Under the pieces are notes generated by a model. That model made no database searches. It worked only from the letters and a program-made list of their open reading frames with translations, and had not been told where the DNA came from. A DNA stretch of 64,000 bases from Augochlora pura (taxonomy: Eukaryota; Arthropoda; Insecta; Hymenoptera; Halictidae). Shown here in pieces: positions 62,971-64,000 of this stretch (within the stretch, counting starts at the first letter, position 1; the number at the start of each line of letters is the position of its first letter). The DNA lies in the NCBI RefSeq assembly GCF_028453695.1, contig NC_135778.1, positions 39,389,985-39,453,984 on the forward strand, given 5' to 3'. The translations under genes and the position numbers were made by a program.

Positions 62971-64000
62971 TCACTTGCAACAATTGCCAGTTGCTGCCTT
63001 TTGTCCTTCTGTTTCAACTAATCGACGACCTTGGCCGCTCGTACTTACACTTCCCGATTGTTCATTTTTTGGAAGTTTCTTAGCTGTAAAAAAAAATTGG
63101 TATAAACAAATTTATTTGTGAAAAATTCATAAAAGAATTGAAATATAGTAAGAAACGAATACTAGTACTCGATACTACTAGTAAACGAATACTAGTAAAC
63201 GATACTATTTCAAAACCAGACGCATTGTTTCATAGATAACATTATCGTCGCTAGAATTGCAAATGTTGCCAATACCGTTTCAGTATTGTTGAATCATTCG
63301 TTTCATTTATCTAATAAATAGAGATTGTAACATATCTTACCTATCGCTAGAAATATATCGTTAACATTCATTGCTGTTTTGGCTGAAGTTTCCATGAAAA
63401 GAAGGCCATTCTCATCTGCATATGTTTGAGCTTCATCAAATTCTACAACTCTTTTATTTGAAAGGTCTGCTTTATTTCCAGCTAATGCTATAACTATGCT
63501 TGGACTGGCTTGTCGTTGCAATTCCTTCACCCACGTTTGGGCACGTACAAATGTGTCCTACATATTTAATTGAAAAATTAATTTATATAAATAGCATACA
63601 ACAAATAATTGGAAATGTTCAAAAGATAAAATACAGATATGTTTAGAACCCTACTAAATAGAAAATCTAGAATCAAGCTTATAAAAATGCTACAAAATAT
63701 AGACAAAGTTGAAAAAAAAAAATAATTATAAGTCTGCTATTATCTTTAGATTATTATTTACCTTGATTACAATATAATCTTTGGCGTGTATGGAAATATC
63801 ATTTATAATTAAGTTAGATATATTGTTTTAATAACTTTTACTTACCTGATTTGTTATGTCATACACAACAATGGCTGCCTGTGCACCTCGATAATACATT
63901 GGTGCAAGACTATGATAACGTTCTTGGCCTGCTGTATCCCAAATCTCAAATTTTACAGTCGTGTCATCCAAACATACAGTTTGTGTTAAAAATGCAGCTA
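62971..64000 (-). CDS. Rab5: Rab5 small GTPase, 3' part only (start lies beyond the right edge)
   Basis: Minus-strand exons seen: from beyond 64000 to 63846, 63557-63341, 63083-62971. The visible 161 residues cover the second half of switch I to the C-terminus. They include AAFLTQTVCLDD, the switch II block WDTAGQERYHSLAPMYYRG, the G4 motif NKAD, the G5 motif SAK, and IAKKLPKNE. These are specific for Rab5, the master GTPase of early endosome fusion and endocytosis. The hypervariable tail ends NCCK, with two cysteines for geranylgeranylation. The P-loop and N-terminus are outside the window. Introns are short to medium and the junction phases agree. Confidence 0.97.

Noticed and set aside
1..64000. 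tRNA, rRNA, CRISPR, operon or viral genes
   Set aside because: No cloverleaf with A and B boxes, no rRNA-like conserved stretch, no regularly spaced repeats and no viral or transposase frame were seen.

Overview
This is an AT-rich, intron-rich animal nuclear segment. The proteins (Rab5, PP2A catalytic subunit, TRF2/TBPL1, TMEM231, CENP-I) are clearly those of an animal. Short introns, base composition and the best-remembered sequence similarities point to an insect, probably a hymenopteran (bee, ant or wasp); the order is an inference. Exons were joined by hand at GT/AG sites with reading frame checked across every junction, so most models below are full coding sequences with no frame break.

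Layout from left to right: (1) an SLC7 light-chain amino-acid transporter on +, 8 exons with a 6 kb first intron, 1927-12250; (2) an E2Q-like ubiquitin-conjugating enzyme (UBE2QL1 type) on -, 15649-17880; (3) TMEM231 on - (19053-20352), head to head with CENP-I on + (20685-24339) across a 332 bp bidirectional promoter; (4) a 5.5 kb gene-free stretch; (5) TRF2/TBPL1 on -, 29849-31518; (6) an intergenic block with a diverged inverted repeat and a CTCF-like site; (7) PP2A catalytic subunit (mts) on +, 35677-39129, with a piggyBac-like MITE in an intron; (8) a mitochondrial carrier of SLC25A16 type on -, 42411-45386; (9) a very large coiled-coil gene on +, 46803-58342, about 40 exons, nearly all separated by phase-0 introns, with two probable premature 3' ends; (10) a CFAP119/CCDC189-like ciliary protein on -, 58460-59431; (11) the 3' part of Rab5 on -, running off the right edge.

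The genes are mostly independent housekeeping functions. TMEM231 (ciliary transition zone) and CFAP119 (axoneme/sperm flagellum) are ciliary, and the unrecognised coiled-coil protein may be centrosomal or ciliary, but that is only inference. Shared regulatory features are more striking than shared pathways: AAnATGGC (YY1/Pho or TISU-like) motifs lie at five promoters or start codons, and a 40 bp element with a good CTCF core occurs twice, each time between two divergently transcribed genes.
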